Assembly: GCA_949878745.1 (NCBI GenBank) | Contig: CATLBH010000001.1 | Coordinates: 62,001-126,000, forward strand | DNA: 64,000 nucleotides | Direction: 5' to 3' | Source of the DNA: an uncultured Ruminiclostridium sp. | GTDB lineage: Bacteria > Bacillota > Clostridia > Oscillospirales > Ruminococcaceae | Shown: positions 16,721-24,405 of the stretch, piece by piece | How the letters are laid out: each line of letters opens with the position of its first letter | Position numbering within the stretch: the stretch's first letter is position 1 | Made by a program: the position numbers and the translations under genes | Notes under the pieces: model-generated | What the model saw: only the letters and a program-made list of their open reading frames with translations | Databases searched by the model: none | What the model was told of the DNA's origin: nothing

Positions 16721-19324
16721 ATGAATAAAAAGAGCAAAACCAAATTATTTCTTATAATGAGTTTCGTTGTAATGATCGGTTTTTTTGTGGGCACAATGTC
16801 CGTTTTCTCCGTAACGGTGAGCAAAAAAAACAACGAAGTCATTTCAAAAATGGGCAACGTTTATACCTCCGGAATGAGCAGCGAAATCGCAAGGCATTTC
16901 GAGTCCATTATAAACCTTCAGATCGAAAAGGCCGCGACTATTCTTTCCTCGGTACCCGACGATTCCGCAGAATACAGCGAGGAAATGGTAAAGGCTCTTG
17001 AGAAGGAGGGAAGAGATCACGGATATAATTATTTCGCCCTTATGGATTCGGAAGGGAATTTCGAGACAATCTACGGAGATGAGATTGATATTATCGATCC
17101 GGATCCTTTTATAAAATCCATGAACGACGACGAGAAAAAGGTCGCCATAGCCAAAAAAATTTCCGATGATAGCACCGACAACACCGGAGATATTATCGCC
17201 TTGGGCGTTTCTTGCTCTTATCCAATGAAGAGCGGAAAGAGAAGCACCGCGATAGTTATAGGCATACCCATTTCCGATCTCAGTCTTCCGCTGGCGCTGG
17301 ACATGGACAATACCATACTCGTTTATTCCCACGTTATACGCATTGACGGCAGCTTTATCATACGCAGCGAGGATATTTCCGAAAACAATTATTTCGACCG
17401 CATGAGAAGCACCTATCACGACGTTGACGGAGGGGACATCGAGGATTACATAAACGTTCTTTGCTCCCATATGAACAGAAACGAGGATTTTTTCCAGAAT
17501 TTCTATATGAACAAAGGCTCGGGCACGGTGAATTCAGAAAACGAAAAATGCGCGCTTTTCTGTACACGGCTCACCAATTCCGAATGGTACCTTATCACGG
17601 TTATGCCCTACGGCAGCATAAACGAGATCATAAACGAGTCCAACAGCTTTCAGCAGAGAATGTACGCTCTTACCGTGTTTATAATGCTGGCGGTTATTAT
17701 CGTTATCTTTATCCTATATTTCAGAATGACATGGCGGCAGATGACGGAGATGGACGTGGCGCGTAAGGAGGCCGTGAAGGCCAACAAGGCAAAGAGCGAG
17801 TTCCTTTCCAATATGAGTCACGATATCAGAACGCCAATGAACGCGATAGTCGGCATGACCGCCATTGCGGCGACGCATTTGGACGATCGGCAGCAAATTC
17901 AAACCTGTCTTAAGAAAATATCCCTTTCCAGCAAGCATCTTCTCGGACTTATAAACGACATACTGGATATGTCCAAGATAGAAAGCGGAAAAATGACCCT
18001 CAATATGGATATGATATCCCTCCGTGAGGTTATGGAGAGCATAGTAAGCATAGTTCAGCCCCAGGTAAAAGCGAAAAAGCAGAATTTTGAGGTTTCCATA
18101 CACGACATCAAGTGCGAAAACGTATACTGCGACAGCGTAAGGCTGAACCAGGTGATACTCAATCTCATGTCCAACGCGGTCAAATTCACCCACGACGGCG
18201 GAGAAATACATACCGTTCTTTATCAGGAGGATTCCGACAGGGGCGATGACTATATAAGAGTTCACTTTATCGTTAAGGACAACGGAATAGGAATGTCGCC
18301 GGAATTCAAGGAAAAGATTTTTGAATCCTTCGTCCGCGAGGACAACAAGAGAGTTCATACCACGGAAGGCTCAGGACTGGGCATGGCGATCACCAAATAT
18401 ATCGTCGACGCCATGAACGGCACCATAGAGGTAGACAGCGAACAGGGCAAGGGCTCCGAGTTCCGCATAACCATAGATATGGAAAAGGCGTCGGAAAGCG
18501 AGGAGGAGATGGTTCTCCCCAACTGGAAAATGTTGGTGGTGGACGACGACAAGCTGCTTTGCGAAAACGCGGTTAACTCACTTAAGGAAATAGGCGTGGA
18601 CGCGGACTGGAGCCTTAACGCGGAGAAGGCTCTGGAAATGATAAGCGAAATGAATAAAAAGCGCACGCCTTACGAGGTTATACTCATAGACTGGAAGCTT
18701 CCCGGAATGGACGGCATAGAAGCCACAAAGGTGATCAGGAAGGAAATGAACAGCAACATACCCATCATTCTTATTTCCGCCTATGACTGGAGCGAAATAG
18801 AGGCCGACGCGCGGGAGGCGGGAGTAACCGGCTTCATCTCAAAGCCGCTGTTCAAATCCACTTTATATCACGGACTCAGGCAATTCAGCGGAGAAAAGCG
18901 CAACCATACCGAGGAAGAGGTTCGGGAGGAGCATAAGCTGGAAAATATAAAGGTGCTTCTGGCGGAGGACAACGACCTTAACTGGGAGATCGCTTATGAG
19001 CTGCTGTCTCCCATGGGATTGGAGCTCGAACACGCGGAAAACGGAAAGATATGCGTGGAAATGTTTGAAAAGTCGTCTGTCGGATATTATTCGGCGATAC
19101 TTATGGATATAAGAATGCCCGTTATGTCGGGTCTTGAGGCTTCGGAGGCGATAAGGAAGCTGGATCGCCCCGACGCGGACATACCCATTATCGCCATGAC
19201 CGCCGACGCTTTCACCGAGGACAGACAGAAGTGTCTCAACGCGGGAATGAACGCTCATATAGCCAAGCCCATAGACGTTAAAGAGGTTGAGCGTATGTTA
19301 GAGAAGTTTGTGAGACCGAACTAA
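16721..19324 (+). CDS. Hybrid sensor histidine kinase with two receiver domains
   Basis: 867 residues. Membrane segment at about 10-32, extracytoplasmic sensor (probably dCache) to about 315, second membrane segment (LTVFIMLAVIIVIFILYF), then HisKA with phospho-accepting His367 (SHDIRTPMN), an ATPase domain with N box (NLMSNAVKF), G1 (KDNGIGMS) and G2 (GSGLGMAI), then two receivers: REC1 with Asp657 (LIDWKLPGMDG) and REC2 with Asp796 (LMDIRMPVMSG). There is no output domain and no separate Hpt, so the downstream partner is elsewhere. The sensor layout resembles the divergently transcribed diguanylate cyclase, hinting at a joint signal. Its last 27 bases overlap the convergent next gene. Confidence 0.94.
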   Translation: MNKKSKTKLFLIMSFVVMIGFFVGTMSVFSVTVSKKNNEVISKMGNVYTSGMSSEIARHFESIINLQIEKAATILSSVPDDSAEYSEEMVKALEKEGRDHGYNYFALMDSEGNFETIYGDEIDIIDPDPFIKSMNDDEKKVAIAKKISDDSTDNTGDIIALGVSCSYPMKSGKRSTAIVIGIPISDLSLPLALDMDNTILVYSHVIRIDGSFIIRSEDISENNYFDRMRSTYHDVDGGDIEDYINVLCSHMNRNEDFFQNFYMNKGSGTVNSENEKCALFCTRLTNSEWYLITVMPYGSINEIINESNSFQQRMYALTVFIMLAVIIVIFILYFRMTWRQMTEMDVARKEAVKANKAKSEFLSNMSHDIRTPMNAIVGMTAIAATHLDDRQQIQTCLKKISLSSKHLLGLINDILDMSKIESGKMTLNMDMISLREVMESIVSIVQPQVKAKKQNFEVSIHDIKCENVYCDSVRLNQVILNLMSNAVKFTHDGGEIHTVLYQEDSDRGDDYIRVHFIVKDNGIGMSPEFKEKIFESFVREDNKRVHTTEGSGLGMAITKYIVDAMNGTIEVDSEQGKGSEFRITIDMEKASESEEEMVLPNWKMLVVDDDKLLCENAVNSLKEIGVDADWSLNAEKALEMISEMNKKRTPYEVILIDWKLPGMDGIEATKVIRKEMNSNIPIILISAYDWSEIEADAREAGVTGFISKPLFKSTLYHGLRQFSGEKRNHTEEEVREEHKLENIKVLLAEDNDLNWEIAYELLSPMGLELEHAENGKICVEMFEKSSVGYYSAILMDIRMPVMSGLEASEAIRKLDRPDADIPIIAMTADAFTEDRQKCLNAGMNAHIAKPIDVKEVERMLEKFVRPN

Positions 19325-19858
19325 AGGATCCCTGTAATCAAAAACAGGCGGTTTTCCCTTATCGCACAGCGGGGGAAGGCCGCTTTTTTGATTTGTTCCG
19401 TTTATATCGATTTCGTATAGGCGCTGAGGGGGCTGTTGAGGGGAGTGGGGGGAAGAGGAATTTTTTGCGGTCTTTCCGCCCTCTTTTTTAGCGTTTTTTC
19501 CGCCTTCGCAACTTTCACGGCGAGCTTTTTCCTCGGCTTTTCTTTTTTGGGCGGAGGCGCAGGCTTCGAGCCTTTTACGGCGGCGTTCCTCTTCCTTGTC
19601 GATCTGTTTCTTCATTACGCTGAAAACGATTTTGGCGGCGCCTTTAAGATTGTTTTCCTTTTTCCCTTCAAAGGCGTAGGCGAAAAGGGCGCGGAAAAGC
19701 TCGCCCGCTTCCTTGTCGCTTTCGAGACAGCTTATGTATTCGCCCCATTCCTTGTATACGGTAAAGGCAAAGGGGGAGGATTCCTCGGAGGTGAGGGCTT
19801 CTTCGCCGATTGCTTCGGCGGCGGGTGAGGCAGAGAGTTCGGCTTTTGTTGTTGTCAT
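19298..19858 (-). CDS. DUF6291-like protein of unknown function
   Basis: 186 residues. Residues about 30-110 (FTVYKEWGEYISCLESD through VFSVMKKQIDKEEERR) match my recollection of the DUF6291 domain seen in phage and mobile-element proteins of Firmicutes; then comes a highly basic, low-complexity tail. A good AAAGGAG site lies eight bases before the ATG. The 3' end overlaps the hybrid kinase gene on the other strand by 27 bases. A link to phage remnants is possible but no other phage gene is near. Confidence 0.65.
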   Translation of the reverse strand: MTTTKAELSASPAAEAIGEEALTSEESSPFAFTVYKEWGEYISCLESDKEAGELFRALFAYAFEGKKENNLKGAAKIVFSVMKKQIDKEEERRRKRLEACASAQKRKAEEKARRESCEGGKNAKKEGGKTAKNSSSPHSPQQPPQRLYEIDINGTNQKSGLPPLCDKGKPPVFDYRDPLVRSHKLL

Positions 19859-19888
19859 AAAAATTCTCCTTTCGGTTTCGTTAAATTA

Positions 19889-19993
19889 TACTAATCTTTA
19901 ATCATATAGTAGACGAAGTCGGAAATATAATTAAAGATTACACCCGAAACACTAATCTTTGGTCAACATTTTTAATCTGACCAAAGATTAGTA
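19889..19993 (+). repeat. TNA double-hairpin element, copy C
   Basis: Ends TACTAATC and GATTAGTA with TTA on both sides (19886-19888, 19994-19996). Hairpin 1 arms AATCTTTAATCATAT / ATATAATTAAAGATT (one mismatch), conserved linker, hairpin 2 arms CTAATCTTTGGTCA / TGACCAAAGATTAG (perfect). It lies between two divergent genes; the rest of this gap holds only the pyrB promoter. Confidence 0.75.
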
Positions 19994-20106
19994 TTATACT
20001 TATATAAGGCAGGATAGCGCGAAATTAAAGCAACTTAATTGATCCTAAAGTATAATTATATTATACACGCCCGAAAATAAAATGTCAAGAGGTTTTTATA
20101 AAAATA

Positions 20107-20134
20107 TTGAAAAAAAATTTTTTTGTGTTATAAT
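20107..20134 (+). promoter_or_regulatory. Probable pyrB promoter
   Basis: TTGAAA (20107-20112), 16-base spacer, TATAAT (20129-20134), followed by a short leader with AAAGGAGG before the ATG at 20165. No attenuator or PyrR site is visible. Confidence 0.6.
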
Positions 20135-20164
20135 TATAACAGTCAAAAAAAGGAGGCTGCGTTT

Positions 20165-21250
20165 ATGGCAAAAAACACTTTTCCTCATTTAATCGATCTG
20201 GACAGCTATCCCGTTTCGGCCTGGAACAGTATCACCGCTCTCGGGCTGGACATCAAGAGAAACCCGCATATTTACGTGGGGGCCTGTAACGGGAAAATAA
20301 TGGGCACGCTTTTCTATGAGCCCTCCACCCGCACACAGATGAGCTTTCAGAGCGCGATGCTAAGGCTCGGCGGCGGAATAGTCGGCTTTGACAATCCTCT
20401 TAATTCCTCGGTGGCAAAGGGGGAATCCATAAGGGATACCACGAAAATTGCCAGCAGCTATTCGGACATTATCGTTATGCGGCACCCGCTGGAAGGCTCG
20501 GTAAAGGCGGCCGCGCTCACGGCGGACTGTCCCGTAATAAACGCGGGGGACGGGGGACATCTTCACCCCACTCAGACGCTCACCGATTTAATCACCTTAA
20601 GAGCGGAAAAGGGAACGCTCGGTGGGCTTACGGTGGGATTCTGCGGTGATTTGAAGAACGGAAGGACGGTACATTCGCTTTTAAAGGCGCTTTGCTGTTA
20701 CGAAAACAATAAATTCGTGCTTATTTCCACGGACGAGCTTAAGGTTCCCACCTATATAAAGGACAGGATATCGGCGGCTGGGAAGGAATATAAAGAGGTT
20801 AACTCTCTTGAGGAGGCCATACCGGAGCTGGACGTGCTTTATATGACGAGGATACAGAGGGAAAGGTTTTCGGATCCTTCGGAGTATGAAAAGCAGAAGC
20901 ATATTTTCAGGCTGGACATAAAAAAAATGAGGGCGGCAAGAAAGGATATGATAGTGCTCCACCCGCTGCCCAGAGTCGACGAGATAGCGGTGGAGGTGGA
21001 TAACGACCCTCGGGCGCTTTATTTCAAGCAGGCCAATTACGGTATGTATGTGAGAATGTCGCTTATACTGTCGGTGCTTAACGACGATATAAAAACGGCT
21101 CCGCTGCTGACGGGGGAGGTTATGCCAAAGGTGTGCTGCAAAAACCTGAAATGTATTACGGCCGGCGAGGAGAATTTACCCCACAGCTTCAGGAATCACG
21201 GAGGGGTGTTGGAGTGCGAGTACTGTGATGAAAGGCTGCTTTTGGAGTGA
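20165..21250 (+). CDS. pyrB: Aspartate carbamoyltransferase with a PyrI-like zinc-binding tail
   Basis: 361 residues; condenses carbamoyl phosphate and aspartate in pyrimidine synthesis. The carbamoyl-phosphate motif YEPSTRTQMSF and the HPLPRVDE loop are intact. The usual catalytic chain is about 305-310 residues; this one runs on with a zinc ribbon C-x4-C-x20-C-x2-C (Cys325, 330, 351, 354), the pattern of the C-terminal domain of the regulatory chain PyrI, without PyrI's allosteric nucleotide domain. In the E. coli enzyme that zinc domain contacts the catalytic chain, so here it may stabilise the oligomer in cis. Start chosen for AAAGGAGG. No other pyr gene lies in the window. Confidence 0.93.
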   Translation: MAKNTFPHLIDLDSYPVSAWNSITALGLDIKRNPHIYVGACNGKIMGTLFYEPSTRTQMSFQSAMLRLGGGIVGFDNPLNSSVAKGESIRDTTKIASSYSDIIVMRHPLEGSVKAAALTADCPVINAGDGGHLHPTQTLTDLITLRAEKGTLGGLTVGFCGDLKNGRTVHSLLKALCCYENNKFVLISTDELKVPTYIKDRISAAGKEYKEVNSLEEAIPELDVLYMTRIQRERFSDPSEYEKQKHIFRLDIKKMRAARKDMIVLHPLPRVDEIAVEVDNDPRALYFKQANYGMYVRMSLILSVLNDDIKTAPLLTGEVMPKVCCKNLKCITAGEENLPHSFRNHGGVLECEYCDERLLLE

Positions 21251-21301
21251 TACTGATCTTTGGTCGGATTATAGACAAAAAATGTCGATGAAAGATTAGT
21301 A
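21251..21301 (-). repeat. TNA element, solo hairpin 2, copy M, at the pyrB stop codon
   Basis: TACTGATCTTTGGTC...AAAGATTAGTA with loop reading TTTTTGTCTATAATCC on the minus strand. Flanked by TGA on both sides; the left TGA is the pyrB stop codon itself. Confidence 0.65.
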
Positions 21302-21330
21302 TGAAACTTCGAAAAGCTCAGGAAATTAAT

Positions 21331-21367
21331 AAAAACCGTGACCCGAAAAGACGGGGCACGGTTTTTG
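21331..21367. terminator. Bidirectional terminator between pyrB and the small-protein cluster
   Basis: Stem AAAAACCGTGACCCG with CGGGGCACGGTTTTT (one mismatch), A-run on one side and T-run on the other, so it can end transcripts from both convergent units. Confidence 0.75.
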
Positions 21368-21478
21368 CTTTCAATATGAATGACCCGATTTTTAATCGAG
21401 CTTATGGCGTAAACCCGATTAAAAATCGTTTGAATAACTCCGAAAACACGTTGGGGCGTTATTCGTAGCGGCAGTACG

Positions 21479-21604
21479 TCAGTCTTCGGCGTTCTGCTTC
21501 TTCTTGTTCTGCTGATTCTGCTGGTTCTGGTTCTGCTGGTTTTGCTGATTCTGTTTATTCTGACCCTGCTTGTTATTTTGCTGCTGATTCTTGTTATTAT
21601 TCAT
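21479..21604 (-). CDS. 41-residue Asn/Gln-rich small protein
   Basis: Begins MNNNKNQQQNNKQGQNKQ; 32 of the 41 residues are Asn or Gln, ending KKKQNAED. A strong GGAGG site sits six bases before the ATG, which argues for a real gene despite the low complexity. It is the last gene of a leftward cluster of small unknown proteins. Such compositions occur in small spore proteins (for example gamma-type SASP) of Firmicutes; that link is an inference from composition only, as no SASP signature is visible. Confidence 0.6.
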   Translation of the reverse strand: MNNNKNQQQNNKQGQNKQNQQNQQNQNQQNQQNKKKQNAED

Positions 21605-21706
21605 TGTAGTCCTCCAAAAAGAAGTGGTTTTGAACGGCGTATGCCGTTCCTTTACGTTACCCCCTTTTTCGGGGGCGCAGTAATATTTTTACCCAATTGT
21701 CGGAAA

Positions 21707-21835
21707 CTATGCAAAAAGAATATAAATCAGAGCAAAAATCAGTCCTTTGTCGGAGTTTTCCCGAATCAGCACCAGCAGTAACACGGCTATAAGCCTTTTG
21801 TCGTTGTCCGCCATAAGGCGCATAAGTTCGTTCAA
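21707..21835 (-). CDS. 42-residue hydrophobic peptide, TTG start, translationally coupled
   Basis: Reads MNELMRLMADNDKRL followed by two hydrophobic runs (IAVLLLVLI and GLIFALIYILFA) split by a charged RENSDK, so a small membrane or amphipathic peptide. The TTG start overlaps the stop of the preceding gene (TTGA), and GGAG lies eight bases upstream within that gene, the normal arrangement for coupled translation. Too short for usual gene finders. Two hairpins (GCGCCCCC/GGGGG and AACGGC/GCCGTT) lie between it and the next gene. Confidence 0.6.
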   Translation of the reverse strand: MNELMRLMADNDKRLIAVLLLVLIRENSDKGLIFALIYILFA

Positions 21836-22401
21836 CGCTGCTGCTCCGCCCTTCTTTTCCGACAGTTTGGGCAGTTGCATTGATTTTTGTTGTGTTCGTT
21901 TATATAGCGGTTGAAATTTGGGGGAGTGTTTTGATTAGCGCACGGAGGGTTCTGACGGGTTATTGAGCGCTCTCGGTTCCCTTCCCGTTTCTCGGAGGGT
22001 TCCATGGTTTTTTTTACCTCCGATATGTCGATTATACTATCCTTGTCCGACAGATTTAAGCATTCGTCGGAGCATGACCCGCAGCCTTCCTCAGGAGCTT
22101 GCGGTTCGGAATATACGGTCATTTCTTCTTTAAGCTTTTCCGCTTCGGCCTTTTCGGCGGCTATACGTTCGACTTCGGCTTGTTCGGCGGCTTTGCGTTC
22201 GGCTTCGACTTGTTCGGCGGCTTTGCGCTCGGCTTCGGCTTGTTCGGCGGCTTTGCGTTCGGCTTCGGCTTGTTCCATTTCCTTCGCCTTTTCAAATTGG
22301 GAGGCAACAGACCTTTTCGCCATTTCAAGCGCTTCCTTTATGTAAGCCTGCTGCCGTTTTTCAAGCTCGCTCTGACTGATATTGCTTTTTTTCCATTCCA
22401 T
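21832..22401 (-). CDS. Coiled-coil protein with Cys-rich tail, unknown function
   Basis: 189 residues. After a short head the protein has an alanine/glutamate-rich run with four or five repeats of AEAERKAAEQ (about residues 45-90), which should form a long charged helix. The C-terminal part is Asn/Pro-rich and ends with CNCPNCRKRR, and there is a CGSCSDEC stretch in the middle, so metal binding or disulphide cross-linking is possible. It lies 11 bases after the previous gene and overlaps the next one. Cys-rich, low-complexity proteins of this sort occur in spore coats, but I do not recognise the family. Confidence 0.6.
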   Translation of the reverse strand: MEWKKSNISQSELEKRQQAYIKEALEMAKRSVASQFEKAKEMEQAEAERKAAEQAEAERKAAEQVEAERKAAEQAEVERIAAEKAEAEKLKEEMTVYSEPQAPEEGCGSCSDECLNLSDKDSIIDISEVKKTMEPSEKREGNRERSITRQNPPCANQNTPPNFNRYINEHNKNQCNCPNCRKRRAEQQR

Positions 22402-22412
22402 ATGTTACCCTC

Positions 22413-22748
22413 CTAAAAAAGTCCGTCCATTATACCGCTCTCCTTAAGCAGCGGCAAAAGATTTATTATTTTCATCAGCTTTAACGCGCTGTCCACCTTT
22501 TTTCGGTTTTCGGGGCGAAGGTGCGGCTTAAGCGCCATCAGAAGCCTGGTGTTATTGTCGTCGGCGCCGTTCATGCTTGACATAATCTCGCCCAGCTTCA
22601 TTATCGCTTCAAGATCAATGCCGCCGAAAATATCATCCTGCCGCTCCCGATCGTTTTCCGAGGATCCGTTCGTCTCCTTTCCGTCTTTGGCGTCATTGGC
22701 GTCGAGAAGCTGTTCAAACAGCTTTGCCAACAGATCCTCGTTTGACAT
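22413..22748 (-). CDS. Conserved small protein of unknown function
   Basis: 111 residues. Acidic linker region in the middle (SSENDRERQDD) and a conserved-looking C-terminal half: LLMALKPHLRPENRKKVDSALK followed by MKIINLLPLLKESGI. I have an impression of similar uncharacterised Clostridia proteins but cannot name a family. It is the second gene of the leftward cluster, 15 bases after the first; a GGAGGG site precedes the start. Confidence 0.6.
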   Translation of the reverse strand: MSNEDLLAKLFEQLLDANDAKDGKETNGSSENDRERQDDIFGGIDLEAIMKLGEIMSSMNGADDNNTRLLMALKPHLRPENRKKVDSALKLMKIINLLPLLKESGIMDGLF

Positions 22749-22763
22749 CTTTTTTACCCTCCT

Positions 22764-22997
22764 TTATTGTCGATCCTTCATATTTTTCATAAATTTTGCC
22801 GCTTCGGGGGAATTTAACAGCTTATCCTTTACTGCCCGATTGTTCATTACGCTTTTCAGTCTGTCTGCATCTTCTTTTTTCATATTGACGAGCATTTCGT
22901 CAACGTTGCCTGATTCCAGAGAGCTTTTGAGCTTTTCCGTAGAGATTCCGAGCTTTTGACTTGCCAGCTCTATCATTTTTTCCATGCTGCTGTTCAT
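22764..22997 (-). CDS. Small helical protein, first gene of an unknown cluster
   Basis: 77 residues, charged and probably all-helical (MIELASQKLGISTEKL ... SPEAAKFMKNMKDRQ). No family recognised. A GAAAGGAG site lies seven bases upstream of the ATG, and a candidate sporulation-type promoter lies just before it. It starts a five-gene leftward run ending at 21479. Confidence 0.6.
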   Translation of the reverse strand: MNSSMEKMIELASQKLGISTEKLKSSLESGNVDEMLVNMKKEDADRLKSVMNNRAVKDKLLNSPEAAKFMKNMKDRQ

Positions 22998-23023
22998 AAA
23001 CGGCTCCTTTCAATTCTTCTACT

Positions 23024-23050
23024 AATGTATGATAGAATTTTAATATTTAT
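23024..23050 (-). promoter_or_regulatory. Candidate sigma-E-type (mother-cell) promoter
   Basis: On the minus strand ATA (23048-23050), 16 bases, CATACATT (23024-23031). This agrees with the Bacillus sigma-E pattern ATA-N16-18-cATAcanT and sits about 27 bases before the first ATG of the cluster. No sigma-A promoter of similar quality is visible. It is a short motif, so chance remains possible. Confidence 0.45.
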
Positions 23051-23153
23051 TCTGAAATTGTTTATTGCTTTTCACAGTTGACAATCCTCGGGTTGTTTGT
23101 TATAATAAGAAAAAATGTCACTTTTCCAGGAAAGGAATAAAGGCGGATCATAT

Positions 23154-23627
23154 ATGAAAATAGTCGTTATAGCGGATACACATAAATGCTTTGAAAAATA
23201 TAACGAAGTCGTGGAAGCCAACCCGGCGGATTATTATATTCATCTCGGAGACGGCGTTAACGAGTTTGCCGACGTGGCCAAGGCACACCCGGATAAGGAG
23301 TTTGTTTTCGTAAAAGGAGAGTGCGATTTTTGCAGTGCTTCGTCCAAACAGCTTCTTAAGGTGGGAAAATGCCGTATTTTCTGCGCTCATGGTCATGAGC
23401 AAAATGTTACCTCGGGATTGGACGAAATAGTTGCGGAAGCCAAATCGGCCGAGTGCAACATACTTTTGTACGGACACACGCACATGTACAAAACGGAGAA
23501 AATCAACGGAATATACGTTATGAATCCGGGAAGCCTGGGAACGCCCAGGGGAAAGAACGCGCCATCCTTCGGTATACTTGAGATAAGCGCCGACGGAAAC
23601 GTGGGTATGAAGATCGTGGCGTATTGA
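23154..23627 (+). CDS. YfcE/MJ0936-type metallophosphodiesterase
   Basis: 157 residues; calcineurin-like phosphoesterase of the small YfcE family, which hydrolyses phosphodiester bonds with two metal ions. Metal ligands are visible in order: ADTH (residue 7-10), HLGDG, KGECD (in place of the more common GNCD), CAHGHEQ and YGHTHMYK, then MNPGS. Start at MKIVVIADTH chosen because it opens directly with the first beta strand and the domain begins there; an in-frame ATG 13 codons earlier lacks good support. The flavoprotein gene follows at a 68-base gap. Confidence 0.88.
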   Translation: MKIVVIADTHKCFEKYNEVVEANPADYYIHLGDGVNEFADVAKAHPDKEFVFVKGECDFCSASSKQLLKVGKCRIFCAHGHEQNVTSGLDEIVAEAKSAECNILLYGHTHMYKTEKINGIYVMNPGSLGTPRGKNAPSFGILEISADGNVGMKIVAY

Positions 23628-23695
23628 CGGGATTTGCTCCCATATACCAATATATGTGGGAACGCCCGAAAACTCCACAGAAAGGACGACGGAAA

Positions 23696-24136
23696 ATGGA
23701 AAAAAATATTTCGGAGACTGCCGAAAGCATAATGCGGGAGCGTTTCGGAAAGGATTCGCTAATTGCTCTCGCCACCGTAAGCGGAGATAAGCCTTTTGTC
23801 CGCGCAGTTAACTCGTATTATGAGGACGGGTGTTTTTATGTGATAACTTATGGGCTTTCGGATAAAATGAGACATATCGGGGAGAATCCGTGCGTGAGCA
23901 TCTGCGGCGACTGGTTCACCGGTCAGGGGCGGGGTGAAAACTTGGGATATATACTGGCCGAGGAAAACAGGGAGATTGCGGAAAAGCTTAAGAAGGCGTT
24001 TTCGGGGTGGTATAATAACGGGCATATTGACGAAAAGGACTTTAATACCTGTATTTTGAGGATAAGGCTCGAGAGAGGGGTTTTGTTCAGCGGGGGAGTT
24101 AGGTATGAGGTGGATTTTGAGGAGAATAAAGGTTAA
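23696..24136 (+). CDS. Pyridoxamine 5'-phosphate oxidase-related flavin-binding protein
   Basis: 146 residues of the split beta-barrel FMN-binding fold. The N-terminal half (SLIALATVSGDKPFVRAVN, SYYEDGCFYVIT, SDKMRHIGENPCVSICGDW) has the family layout; such proteins are general flavin or haem reductases more often than true PNPOx. Start at MEKNISETAE chosen for AAAGGACG upstream. A short Q-family element begins immediately after its TAA stop, and a terminator follows. Confidence 0.82.
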   Translation: MEKNISETAESIMRERFGKDSLIALATVSGDKPFVRAVNSYYEDGCFYVITYGLSDKMRHIGENPCVSICGDWFTGQGRGENLGYILAEENREIAEKLKKAFSGWYNNGHIDEKDFNTCILRIRLERGVLFSGGVRYEVDFEENKG

Positions 24137-24160
24137 GAAACTGTTCCAATAGGAAGTTTA
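24137..24160. repeat. Short Q-family element at a stop codon
   Basis: GAAACTGTTCCAATAGG...GTTTA flanked by TAA on both sides; the left TAA (24134-24136) is the stop codon of the flavoprotein gene. It looks like a solo or deleted copy of the Q family. Confidence 0.55.
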
Positions 24161-24166
24161 TAAATT

Positions 24167-24200
24167 AAGGGACGCGGCAAAAGGTCGCGTCCTTTAAATT
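24167..24200 (+). terminator. Terminator after the flavoprotein gene
   Basis: Stem AAGGGACGCG with CGCGTCCTTT and a short loop, then an AT-rich tract. Confidence 0.7.
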
Positions 24201-24325
24201 TGTTTGCGTTTTTCGATAGGATATTGTTCATAATAATTTCAAATTATACACTAAATTATCCTTTTTTTTAATTTGAAAATAGTATCAAGTACTCCGTAAA
24301 AGTGCTCCCAAAAAATAAAAATGTC

Positions 24326-24374
24326 TTGACTTTTGTATGAAATCGTACTATAATATTATCGTACGATTTCATAC
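24326..24374 (+). promoter_or_regulatory. marR promoter with overlapping perfect inverted-repeat operator
   Basis: TTGACT (24326-24331), 17-base spacer, TATAAT (24349-24354). A 14-bp arm GTATGAAATCGTAC (24335-24348) fills most of the spacer, and its exact complement GTACGATTTCATAC (24361-24374) covers the start region, so a bound dimer or dimer pair would block RNA polymerase. Each arm is also partly palindromic (GTAC at its inner end). This is the layout of an autoregulated MarR operator. Confidence 0.8.
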
Positions 24375-24405
24375 TTTTTATTTTACCGTAAAAAAGGAGC
24401 GCTCT

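Noticed and set aside
21542-21781. 79-codon plus-strand frame with a hydrophobic start
   Set aside because: It is the complement of the Asn/Gln-rich gene; repeated CTG/TTG/ATT codons give a false membrane segment, and the minus strand has the GGAGG site.
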